A stretch of 9,071 nt of DNA from CAZAGT01 sp964484515. Its GTDB lineage: Bacteria > Desulfobacterota > DSM-4660 > Desulfatiglandales > HGW-15. This document shows positions 1 to 7,192 of the stretch, in pieces (within the stretch, counting starts at the first letter, position 1; each line of letters opens with the position of its first letter). The translations under genes and the position numbers were made by a program. The notes under the pieces are model-generated. The model was not told where the DNA came from. It searched no databases and worked only from the letters and a program-made list of their open reading frames with translations. The stretch covers positions 1 to 9,071 of the forward strand of contig CAZAGT010000200.1 in assembly GCA_964484515.1 (NCBI GenBank). The letters are read 5' to 3'.

Positions 1-549
1 ATCCCTATGACCGATCACGCGATCGAACACGTCTTGGCGGCCGTCTCCGATGGTATTGCGATCATCCATCTTGCCGGGAGTGATAGCGGGAGGGCGGGCG
101 ATAATGACGGCCTGGTTCTCAAGGACGGAATCCGCTCGATCCATCTTAAGCTGGTCGAAGAGGGTGTTCGAGACCGGATTACACTCCTGGCGAGTGGCGG
201 TCTCGCCATGGCCGAGCACGTGGCCAAGGCCATCATCTGCGGGGCGGATGCCGTGATGATCGACTTCCCGATCCTCATCGCCCTCGAATGCCGCATGTGT
301 CACCGCTGTGAGCAGGGGCTTTCCTGTCCCGTCGAGATCGAAAATGCGGACCCTCCCTGGGTCGCGTCTCGGGTCGTCAATCTTGTCGGCGCCTGGCACA
401 ACCAGCTCCTGGAAGTGATGGGTGCAATGGGAATTCGGGATATACGCCGGCTGCGGGGCGAGGCCGGCAGAGCCATCTTCTTTGAGGAAACGGACCCCGG
501 TGTCTTCGGTTCCCTTGGAGAGGTCACGGAGGGTTGTGAACTTGAGTAA
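1..549 (+). CDS. Glutamate synthase FMN-domain-like protein (GltB2 type), 5' truncated by window edge
   Basis: The reading frame is open to base 1, so this is the C-terminal ~182 residues of a longer protein. It resembles the end of the FMN-binding TIM barrel of ferredoxin/NADPH glutamate synthases: an IHLAGSDSG strand, then LLASGGLAMAEHVAKAIICGADAV (the phosphate-binding end of the barrel), then a cysteine cluster CRMCHRCEQGLSC with Cys spaced 3, 3 and 6 residues apart, probably an Fe-S site. The usual glycine-rich DGxxGGTGAAP loop seen in the next gene is replaced here by SDSGRAGDNDG, so this is a divergent paralogue, not a duplicate. The C-terminal tail (WHNQLLEVMGAMGIRDIRRLRGE) matches the helical tail of the next gene's product (WRKELIRILKRLGMKSVKELVG). 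Its stop overlaps the next start, which implies an operon. Whether it keeps glutamate synthase activity is unknown. Confidence 0.85.
   Translation: MPMTDHAIEHVLAAVSDGIAIIHLAGSDSGRAGDNDGLVLKDGIRSIHLKLVEEGVRDRITLLASGGLAMAEHVAKAIICGADAVMIDFPILIALECRMCHRCEQGLSCPVEIENADPPWVASRVVNLVGAWHNQLLEVMGAMGIRDIRRLRGEAGRAIFFEETDPGVFGSLGEVTEGCELE
528..533 (+). promoter_or_regulatory. Ribosome binding site that fixes a TTG start
   Basis: GGAGGG lies 8 nt before the TTG at 542. It decides the start of the next gene, because no ATG is usable near the ferredoxin module. A GTG at 536 is too close (2 nt), and starting further upstream would overlap the previous gene by more than 100 nt. Confidence 0.7.
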
Positions 550-2050
550 CCAGAATGAATACCGGTTTCCAGAGGTCAAGCGCGCACCGTCGCGCTTTCG
601 AAACCCGATCGGTAAATACCGGTTGCACCGCAGCACGGCTTGCACGGCTTGTGGAAAATGTGTCGAGGTTTGTCCCTATGACGTTCATGTCGTCCGCAGG
701 GGCCGCGTCTTTGTAGAAAACCCCTACCGCTGTGTGGGGCCGGATTGCCCCGAACCCTGCCACGAAATCTGCCCGGTCCAGGCCCTCACCCTGAGGCGCA
801 GCCCGGACTTCGATGCCCTTGGCGATTTCCGGTGGACGCCGGATCTCCTGGTCAGCACCTGGCACATGGCGGAGTTCGGCGAAAGACCTCCCGGCGGGGT
901 GGAATACAAGATCGGTGCCTCCGGCGGCGGTTTTGACAAGCTACGGCTCATCGTCAAGAACGGTGGATCGGCCCTGACCAAGGACATCCCGGACCATGAG
1001 ATCGACGTCGGCGTCGAACTGAACAGGCGAAATGACCAAGCCCACCGGATCAGGATCGAAGTCCCCCATTACGGAGGGGGTATGTCCTATGGATCGGTGA
1101 GTATCACGACCATGCTCAGCAGGATGAAGGCCGCCCAGGCGTTGGGCACGTTCTGCTGCACAGGCGAGGGCGGCTACCCCGATGAGTTGAAACCCTACGA
1201 CGACCATGTCATCACCCAGGTGGCCACCGGGCTCTTCGGGGTTCGCGAGGAGACCATTCAACGGGTGCGGATCGTCGAATTCAAGTATGCCCAGGGGGCC
1301 AAGCCCGGTCTTGGCGGGCATCTCTTGGGGGACAAGGTCACGCCGGGGGTGGCCCGGATGCGTGAGGCCGTGGAAGGATATCCGCTCTTCTCGCCATTTC
1401 CCTTTCACAGTGTCTATTCCGTGGAAGACCACAAAAAACATGTGGATTGGATCAAGGCCATGAATCCCCAGGCCCTGGTGTCCGTGAAGGTGTCGACCCC
1501 GACCGACGTGGACATGGTGGCCGTAGGCAGCTACTACGCCGGCGCCCATATCGTTCATCTGGACGGCAGCTATGGGGGCACCGGCGCGGCGCCCGATATC
1601 GCCAAGAAGAATATTGCCATGCCCCTTGAATATGCAGTCCCCAAGGTCCATCGGTTCTTGCAAGAAGAGGGGGTCCGGGACCAGATCACGGTGATCGCGA
1701 GCGGGGGCGTCAGGACGCCNNNNNNNNNNCCCCATGACCTGGCCAAGGTCATTGCGCTTGGTGCCGACGGTGTCTGCACCGGGACTTCGGAACTGGTGGC
1801 CCTGGAGTGCGTTCGGTGCCAAAACTGTGAAAGCGGCCGGGGCTGTGCCCGCGGTATTGCGACGACGGACCAGGAGCTGTCCCAGCTCATGGACCTCGAG
1901 TATGGCACCCAACGAATCATCAATCTCTTCACGGCCTGGCGCAAGGAACTGATCCGGATCTTGAAGCGACTGGGGATGAAGAGCGTCAAGGAACTCGTGG
2001 GCCGAACCGATTGCCTGGTCCACCTCGACTACATGAAGAAAGCAAGTTGA
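542..2050 (+). CDS. Ferredoxin-fused glutamate synthase FMN-domain protein (archaeal-type GltB2)
   Basis: From the TTG start the product is about 502 residues, counting four codons that cover a 10-N gap. Residues 34-78 form a two-cluster ferredoxin module: C34-x2-C37-x2-C40-x3-C44-P and C64-x4-C69-x3-C73-x3-C77-P. The rest is a complete FMN-binding glutamate synthase barrel, with the conserved YGSVS, FCCTGEGGY, KYAQGAKPGLGGHLLGDKV, HLDGSYGGTGAAP and IASGGVRT segments and a cysteine cluster CVRCQNCESGRGC. In this family the barrel reduces 2-iminoglutarate to glutamate using FMN and Fe-S electrons; the ferredoxin module probably delivers those electrons. The protein is presumably cytoplasmic, as no signal peptide is seen. 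It overlaps the upstream gene by 8 nt and is followed by the amidotransferase/GXGXG gene, so all three classical glutamate synthase domains are encoded side by side. The FMN-domain assignment is firm, the exact substrate less so. Confidence 0.9.
   Translation: MSNQNEYRFPEVKRAPSRFRNPIGKYRLHRSTACTACGKCVEVCPYDVHVVRRGRVFVENPYRCVGPDCPEPCHEICPVQALTLRRSPDFDALGDFRWTPDLLVSTWHMAEFGERPPGGVEYKIGASGGGFDKLRLIVKNGGSALTKDIPDHEIDVGVELNRRNDQAHRIRIEVPHYGGGMSYGSVSITTMLSRMKAAQALGTFCCTGEGGYPDELKPYDDHVITQVATGLFGVREETIQRVRIVEFKYAQGAKPGLGGHLLGDKVTPGVARMREAVEGYPLFSPFPFHSVYSVEDHKKHVDWIKAMNPQALVSVKVSTPTDVDMVAVGSYYAGAHIVHLDGSYGGTGAAPDIAKKNIAMPLEYAVPKVHRFLQEEGVRDQITVIASGGVRTXXXXPHDLAKVIALGADGVCTGTSELVALECVRCQNCESGRGCARGIATTDQELSQLMDLEYGTQRIINLFTAWRKELIRILKRLGMKSVKELVGRTDCLVHLDYMKKAS
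1720..1729. other. Assembly gap (10 Ns) inside the FMN-domain gene
   Basis: Ten Ns interrupt the conserved GGVRT-PHDLAK segment. The bases on the left end in ACGCC and those on the right begin CCCC, while the family sequence reads R-T-P-H-D-L with one proline codon. The Ns plus flanking Cs therefore add about four codons that the protein should not have. The gap is most likely a placeholder between contig ends that really abut or overlap. Confidence 0.95.
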
Positions 2051-2159
2051 GGTTTCAGTATTCAGGTTTCAGGTGTCAGCGGACCCAAATTCTGAAACCC
2101 GCCTGCATCGCCGCAGCCGCTGCAGCGCGGCCAAGGCCCGAAACCTGACACCTGACACG
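2051..2159. repeat. Intergenic inverted repeat of CAGGTGTCAG/GGTTTCAG units
   Basis: The 148-nt gap between the FMN gene and the amidotransferase gene starts with GGTTTCAG (2051-2058), TTCAGGTTTCAG and TCAGGTGTCAG (2069-2079). The reverse complements appear later: CTGAAACC (2092-2099) and CTGACACCTGA (2145-2155, a perfect 11-bp arm). The interior is GC-rich and includes the palindrome GCTGCAGC. There is no T-run after the right arm, so a simple intrinsic terminator is not evident. It looks like a dispersed intergenic repeat (REP-like), which is inferred because only one copy is in view. No clear promoter is visible here. Confidence 0.65.
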
Positions 2160-2198
2160 TATTTGGTTGGGGCCGAAGAAATGCATTAGGTAGGAATC

Positions 2199-4838
2199 AT
2201 GCGTACAAGACAAAGCACTGAGCGAGTCATCCAATCAAGGAAACATTTACTCAAGGGCCTCCCCCCTCAACCGCAGTACGAAACCGTGGCCGAGGGCGGT
2301 TGCGGTGTCACCGGATTTGCGTGCAGCATCCCGGTGCGGGGCCGACACATCTTCGAGCCCAGCCGGCAGATGCACAACCGCGGGAACGGCCGGGGCGGCG
2401 GAATCGCGGCCATGGGCCTGGAGGCCAGGATGCTCGGGGTCTCACAGGATGTGCTCGAAGATGACTACATCCTCCAGATCGCGGTCCTCGATGAGAGCGT
2501 TATGGAGGACCTGGAGCACCGTTTCATTGCGCCCTGTTTTCAGGTCGATTTTTCGGAGAAGATTCCTCACATCGATGACTACCGCGACATCGCCGGGCTC
2601 GATGTCCGGCCGCCTGATGTCCGCCGTTACTTCGTGCGCGTGAAGCCCGATGTACTTCAGGAGTTCAAACAGAAGAACAACATCGAAGGCCTGCGCGATC
2701 GGCAGGCGGAGGACGAATTCGTCTATCAGAACACCTTTCAGATCAATAAGACCTACTATGATGCCCTTGGCGAGCAGAAGGCCTTCGTACTCTCTCACGG
2801 CCGCAACTTCTTCATCCTGAAGATCGTGGGTTACGCCGAACAGGTGGTCCAGTACTACAAGCTGGACAGCTTCAAGGCCCACATCTGGATCGCCCACCAG
2901 CGCTACCCCACCAAGGGGCGGGTCTGGCATCCGGCCGGTGCGCACCCCTTTATCGGCATGAACGAGGCCCTGGTCCACAACGGCGACTTTGCCAATTACC
3001 ATTCCGTGGTCGAGTACTTGCGGCAGCGCAATATACACCCCCTCTTCTTGACCGATACGGAAGTTTCAGCCTTATTGTTCGACCTGTACAAGCGGACCTA
3101 TGACTATCCGCTCGAATACGTGATCGAGGCCCTCGCCCCGACCATGGAGCGGGACTTTGATCAATTGCCGCCTGAAAAGCAGGAAATTTACCGCGCGATT
3201 CAGGCGACCCATATTCACGGCTCACCCGACGGACCCTGGTTTTTCATCATCGCTCACAACGACACGGTGAACCATAAACTCCAACTGGTCGGGATCACGG
3301 ACACGGCCATGCTTCGGCCGCAGGTCTTCGCCCTCCATGACGGACAGGTCCAGGTCGGCCTGATCTGCTCCGAGCAGCAGGCAATCGATGCGACCTTGAA
3401 GAGCCTGGCCGATGAGGATCCAAGGGTGGGACGTGTGGCGGATCGGTACTGGAACGCCCGCGGCGGGAGTTACACGGACGGCGGCGCCTTTATCTTCAAC
3501 CTGGAGGCAAACGGTTCAGGGCCCGGGCACCGGACCCTGTCCTGTGTCGACAAGTTCGGCCGCGATATCACGGTCGCCCAGGATCAGGTCGCCTATCTGC
3601 CGGGGCGGGTCCACTACGTCATGGAAGACATGGAGCGGGACCGCTTCGAGATAGCGAGCTTCTTTGAACTTCAGCGTCCCGATCTGTTGTATGAGTACGT
3701 GCGGGAAGGGATCAGGAACTGGGACTATGCGGACCTGATGGACTGTCTGCGTGAGATCAAGAGCTGGGCCTTCAAGGGGGACGCCCATCTTGAGGTGGCG
3801 CTGGAGGCCCTGACGCAGCTCCTCGACCGGCGCTACCCGACCCACGACAAAAAGAGACGCTCCATCTTGCAAATGGTGAGTCAGACCCTGGAGACCATCT
3901 TCCGCCACATACCGTCCCTCGATAACGATAACGGCAAGGGCGGTTACCGCTTCATCGATTGGGAGAGCAGGCGATTCTTTCGCGGGCCGACTTACAACGA
4001 GAAGGTCCTGATCATTGATGGGTCTCTCTTTCCACCGGAAGGGGATCAGTGCGACAGCCGCCTGATGGCCGAGGCCTTCTTTCGCGGCTGGCGGCGGTTC
4101 ATCGTCTTTGGGCTGCGCGGCCAACGTTTCCACGGCTGCGGACTGGGACCTGACACCGGCGGGGTTCGGATCGACGTGTACGGCAACTCGGGTGATTACC
4201 TCGGCTCCGGCATGGACGGCCTTTCCATCTTTGTCCACGGGAACGCCCAGGATCAGCTGGGCCAGATCATGAAGTCCGGCAAGATGGTGATCTACGGCAG
4301 CACCGGTCAGACCTTTATGTATGGCGCCAAGGGCGGCGAGGTCTATATCATGGGCAATGCCGCCGGCCGGCCCCTGATCAACGCCGTCGGCAAGCCGCGC
4401 GTCGTCATCAACGGGACCTGCCTCGACTACCTGGCAGAATCCTTCATGGCCGGCGATCCCCTAAACGGCGGCGGCTTCGTCGTGCTGAACGGGATGGAGT
4501 TTGACGACGAAGGCCGCGCCCGACCGCAACCCACCCCATATCCCGGCTCCAATCTCTTTTCACTCGCATCCGGCGGCGCCATATACGTGCGCGATCCGCA
4601 GCAGCAAGTGGATCAGCAGCAACTCAACGGCGGCGAAATAGTGCCCCTCGAAGAAAAGGACTGGGAACTCATCCTGCCCTATCTGAAGGAAAACGAAGAC
4701 CTCTTTGGCATTCGCGTCGAGGAGGATCTCCTCAAGGTGAACGGCGGGCAGCGCAGCCCCTACGACGTCTACCGTAAGGTCCGACCCAAGCAGGCGGCCG
4801 ACGTCGAGGCCGACGGCCTGGAGGAGTGGGGCGAGTGA
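2199..4838 (+). CDS. Class II glutamine amidotransferase fused to glutamate synthase GXGXG domain
   Basis: The product is 879 residues. Residues 35 to about 430 are a class II (Ntn) glutaminase domain: putative nucleophile Cys35 in GGCGVTGF, AHQRYPTKG at 232-240 (glutamine-binding Arg), HNGDFANYH at 260-268 and TDTE at 285-288. The nucleophile must become N-terminal, so a ~34-residue propeptide is expected to be removed, as in E. coli GltB; no alternative ATG lies nearer. Residues ~430-600 are a linker, and ~605-815 are the GXGXG beta-helix (repeats such as GCGLGPDTGG, GNSGDYLGSGMDG, GNAQDQLGQ, GSTGQTFMYGAKGG and GNAAGRPL). It should split glutamine and channel ammonia to an FMN subunit from the genes upstream. 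Archaeal-type and methylglutamate-synthase (Mgs/Glx) systems usually have these two domains as separate proteins, so the fusion is notable. AGGTAGGA at 2188-2195 serves as ribosome binding site. Confidence 0.9.
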   Translation: MRTRQSTERVIQSRKHLLKGLPPQPQYETVAEGGCGVTGFACSIPVRGRHIFEPSRQMHNRGNGRGGGIAAMGLEARMLGVSQDVLEDDYILQIAVLDESVMEDLEHRFIAPCFQVDFSEKIPHIDDYRDIAGLDVRPPDVRRYFVRVKPDVLQEFKQKNNIEGLRDRQAEDEFVYQNTFQINKTYYDALGEQKAFVLSHGRNFFILKIVGYAEQVVQYYKLDSFKAHIWIAHQRYPTKGRVWHPAGAHPFIGMNEALVHNGDFANYHSVVEYLRQRNIHPLFLTDTEVSALLFDLYKRTYDYPLEYVIEALAPTMERDFDQLPPEKQEIYRAIQATHIHGSPDGPWFFIIAHNDTVNHKLQLVGITDTAMLRPQVFALHDGQVQVGLICSEQQAIDATLKSLADEDPRVGRVADRYWNARGGSYTDGGAFIFNLEANGSGPGHRTLSCVDKFGRDITVAQDQVAYLPGRVHYVMEDMERDRFEIASFFELQRPDLLYEYVREGIRNWDYADLMDCLREIKSWAFKGDAHLEVALEALTQLLDRRYPTHDKKRRSILQMVSQTLETIFRHIPSLDNDNGKGGYRFIDWESRRFFRGPTYNEKVLIIDGSLFPPEGDQCDSRLMAEAFFRGWRRFIVFGLRGQRFHGCGLGPDTGGVRIDVYGNSGDYLGSGMDGLSIFVHGNAQDQLGQIMKSGKMVIYGSTGQTFMYGAKGGEVYIMGNAAGRPLINAVGKPRVVINGTCLDYLAESFMAGDPLNGGGFVVLNGMEFDDEGRARPQPTPYPGSNLFSLASGGAIYVRDPQQQVDQQQLNGGEIVPLEEKDWELILPYLKENEDLFGIRVEEDLLKVNGGQRSPYDVYRKVRPKQAADVEADGLEEWGE
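4820..4826 (+). promoter_or_regulatory. Ribosome binding site for a GTG overlapping the amidotransferase stop
   Basis: GGAGGAG lies 8 nt before GTG 4835-4837, which overlaps the TGA at 4836-4838 as GTGA. This is a textbook coupled start and is the main reason to look for a gene in the 197-nt gap. Confidence 0.55.
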
Positions 4839-5035
4839 ACGGGTTCCGCCCCTTCCATCAAATCCGTAATCATTAGCGTCGGGGAGGACGCGGAAGACAT
4901 CCTTGAATGGGTGAGCTTCCACCTGGACGGGAAAAGCACCAGGTCGTTCGTGCCAAGTCCGGCAAGCAGGCCCTGAAGACGGCCGCAAGGGATGAGTTCG
5001 GCGAGATGCAATCCATTTCCAGGAAACGATCGTAA
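4835..5035 (+). pseudogene. Small ~66-residue gene interrupted by two apparent single-base frameshifts
   Basis: The span from the coupled GTG start to the TAA that directly abuts the next ATG is 201 nt, a multiple of three. Read straight it breaks: the GTG frame stops at 4874. If one C is removed from the CCCC run near 4850 and one A is added to the AAAA run near 4926, a single frame runs from GTG to TAA. The predicted peptide begins MNGFRPSIKSVIISVGEDAE and contains HQVVRAKSGKQALKTAARDE before ending ISRKRS. Its codons are GC-ending like those of its neighbours. The family is not recognised; it is hydrophilic with no membrane segment and no cysteines. It could be a decayed gene, a pair of homopolymer sequencing errors, or chance. 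A conservative alternative is only the 42-codon open frame 4907-5035, which lacks a ribosome binding site. Confidence 0.45.
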
Positions 5036-7015
5036 ATGCCATCATCCAAACCGGAAACGGTTGTGACCACCTGCACCCGGGACTGCACCAACACCTGCGG
5101 TCTGCTGGCGATCGTTGCGGACGGCCGCGTGCAGGCCCTAAAAGGGAATCCTGATCATCCATTCAGCAGGGGCAGGGTTTGCCACAAGGCCCTCAAATTC
5201 CTCCAGCGAGTCTACCATCCTGAAAGGGTGCTTTATCCATTGCGGCGGGTGAACGGCCAATGGCGACGAACGGGATGGGATGAGGCCCTCGATGAAATCG
5301 CCGACCGCATGAAGGCCATCCAACGTGAATTCGGGCCGCAGGCCATCCTCTATTACCAGGGCTATGGAGAACGGACAGCCCTGAAGCTGTTGAACAAGCG
5401 TTTTTTCAATCTGCTGGGCGGCGTTACCACCACGTACGGGTCCCTATGCGGTGGTACCGGTCAGGGGGCTCAGGATCTCGATTTCGGTTGCCGTATCTCC
5501 CACGATCCGCTGGATCATCGAAACGCCGCCAGCATGGTTTTGTGGGGCCGGAATCCGGTGACTACCAACATCGGGCTTGTACCGATCATTAAAGAGATCC
5601 GCAAAGGCGGCGCGCCCATCATTCTGATCGATCCGCTTCCGAGCAAGAGCAGATCCCTCTGTGATTTGCATATCCAACCCGTACCGGGTTCAGATGCTTT
5701 TTTGGCCCTGGCCGTTGCCAAACACATCCTGAAAGCCGGCCGCCAGGATCTTTCTTTCCTGCAGGACCATAGCGAGGGTTTAGAGGAATTCTTGGGTATC
5801 CTTGAACGTTTTAGCGTGCCGGACCTTGCGGCTCTTTGCGACGTTCCGCTGCCGCAGGTGGAACAAATGGCTGATATCCTGATGAGCCGTCGCCCTACGG
5901 CGACGCTTCTGGGTTGGGGCCTTCACCGCTATGAGTACGCCCATTACGCCATCCGAAGTATCGATGCCTTGGCCGCTATTGCCGGAAACATAGGCGTCGA
6001 GGGCGGCGGAGTCAGTCAGGGTTTTGAGGAATACGGCCCCTACGATCCCGAGGGATGGGGAGACGAGCTGGTTTCCGGGCACAGGAGATTCATGATAGCC
6101 AAGATCGGCCAAGAAATCATGGGAGCCGACGACCCGCCCATCAAGATGATCTTTGTCACGGCGGCTAATCCGGTTTGCATGGCGCCCAACTCCGGGAAGG
6201 TTGCCCGAGCCTTTGATCAAACCGATTTTGTCGTGACGAGCGGCCATTTCCTGGACGACACCTCCGATTACGCGGATATCTTTCTGCCCGCCACGACCTT
6301 CTTGGAGGAAACGGATGTCATGGCCAGCTTCGGCCACAACTACGTCGGTCCGGTCAACCGAGCGATTGCGCCTTTGGGAGAGGCCAAGTCCGATTTCGCG
6401 ATGTTCCAGGCCCTGGCCCAACGTTTTGGTTTCCGCCGGGAGTACACCCGTGACCTGGATACGTGGCTGCTTCGTTTGCTCAAACCCCTCATCGACCAAG
6501 GTTACGGCTATGACGATATCCTACGCTCGCCCGTGCGCTACAAGGCTCCGATGGTGCCCTACGCGGACCGAACGTTTCCAACGCCGAGCGGCAAGTTTCA
6601 GTTCCTGACCGAATTCGATGCCGAGAAGCTGACAAGAAAAGAGGAAATGTATCCTTATCACCTTTTGTCCGTTGTGGCACAGGACTATATTGGATCCGAG
6701 CTCACCCTGTCAGACCATTCAGCGTGGCCTCAAGTTCGTATGCATCCCGCGGAAGGACGGCAGAGATGCTTGAAAGACGGTGATGTGGTGGCAGTTCGAA
6801 GCTCAATAGGAGAAATCAGGGCCGAACTCGTATTGGATCCCCTGTTGCGTCGAGACACGGTGACCATGGAACGCGGCGGCTGGATCAAGGCCGGCCACGG
6901 GGTCAACCAATTAACCCATGACCTGGAGAGCAAGGTAGGACACGGGACGCCCTATAACGAGACCCGTGTCACGGTGTTGCCGACCGAGCCGCAGTGCACT
7001 CAAAGCGCATCGTGA
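5036..7015 (+). CDS. Cytoplasmic [4Fe-4S] molybdopterin (bis-MGD) oxidoreductase
   Basis: This 659-residue protein has the layout of the DMSO reductase superfamily. N-terminal Fe-S ligands are C13-x3-C17-x3-C21-x27-C49; then comes the WDEALDEIA helix, the molybdopterin core with DPLPSKS near 200 and the GNIGVEGGG segment near 317-325, and a C-terminal molybdopterin-dinucleotide-binding domain at about 540-650, including VVAVRSS, MERGGWIKAGHGVNQLT and GTPYNETRV. Cys138 in YGSLCGGTGQG is a candidate molybdenum ligand by position, but this is inferred. There is no twin-arginine signal, so it should act in the cytoplasm. It starts exactly after the TAA of the small upstream frame, with AGGA at 5021-5024. 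The substrate cannot be named. Its place directly after the split glutamate synthase genes suggests it exchanges electrons with, or modifies a substrate for, that complex. No dedicated electron-transfer or membrane subunit gene is adjacent. Confidence 0.88.
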   Translation: MPSSKPETVVTTCTRDCTNTCGLLAIVADGRVQALKGNPDHPFSRGRVCHKALKFLQRVYHPERVLYPLRRVNGQWRRTGWDEALDEIADRMKAIQREFGPQAILYYQGYGERTALKLLNKRFFNLLGGVTTTYGSLCGGTGQGAQDLDFGCRISHDPLDHRNAASMVLWGRNPVTTNIGLVPIIKEIRKGGAPIILIDPLPSKSRSLCDLHIQPVPGSDAFLALAVAKHILKAGRQDLSFLQDHSEGLEEFLGILERFSVPDLAALCDVPLPQVEQMADILMSRRPTATLLGWGLHRYEYAHYAIRSIDALAAIAGNIGVEGGGVSQGFEEYGPYDPEGWGDELVSGHRRFMIAKIGQEIMGADDPPIKMIFVTAANPVCMAPNSGKVARAFDQTDFVVTSGHFLDDTSDYADIFLPATTFLEETDVMASFGHNYVGPVNRAIAPLGEAKSDFAMFQALAQRFGFRREYTRDLDTWLLRLLKPLIDQGYGYDDILRSPVRYKAPMVPYADRTFPTPSGKFQFLTEFDAEKLTRKEEMYPYHLLSVVAQDYIGSELTLSDHSAWPQVRMHPAEGRQRCLKDGDVVAVRSSIGEIRAELVLDPLLRRDTVTMERGGWIKAGHGVNQLTHDLESKVGHGTPYNETRVTVLPTEPQCTQSAS

Positions 7016-7075
7016 AGGGCTAATCGATTTTCTGACTCCTTCTCATTGGGCGTCTTCGCTCTCTGAGGGTGATGA

Positions 7076-7192
7076 TTGGGTTATCAGATGCACATCTTGG
7101 TCGTAGAACACTCACGGCTCACTCCCAGCGGATTGATCGGCCAGGCCATTATAGAACAGGGAGGCATGTACACGGCTGTCATGCCCTCTGAG
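7076..7192 (+). pseudogene. Truncated class I glutamine amidotransferase-like gene (N-terminal fragment)
   Basis: The first ~35 residues from ATG 7088 (MHILVVEHSRLTPSGLIGQA, then IIEQGGMYTAVMPSE) match the N-terminal strand-loop-helix-strand of class I GMP-synthase-like amidotransferases, which are usually over 200 residues. The catalytic Cys and His/Glu regions are absent. After about 7192 the frame reads the complement of an integrase gene, so the open frame to 7411 is not real protein there. A TTG at 7076 with GAGGG at 7065-7069 is an alternative start. The gene lies 60 nt after the molybdoenzyme stop on the same strand, so it was probably the last gene of that operon before truncation. 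Confidence 0.6.

Noticed and set aside
941..2023. 360-codon minus-strand open frame
   Set aside because: It mirrors the FMN-domain gene, whose conserved motifs are all on the plus strand; such long antisense frames are common in GC-rich genes.
2051..2159. CRISPR array or intrinsic terminator
   Set aside because: Repeat units are short, inverted and not separated by regular spacers, and no T-run follows the right arm.
3516..4238. 240-codon minus-strand open frame
   Set aside because: It is antisense to the linker and GXGXG domain and has no ribosome binding site or recognisable motifs.
4560..5162. 200-codon open frame on the minus strand across the amidotransferase end and the spacer
   Set aside because: It is antisense to strongly supported coding sequence, has no family-like motifs and is Pro/Arg-rich as expected from the complement of GC-rich codons.
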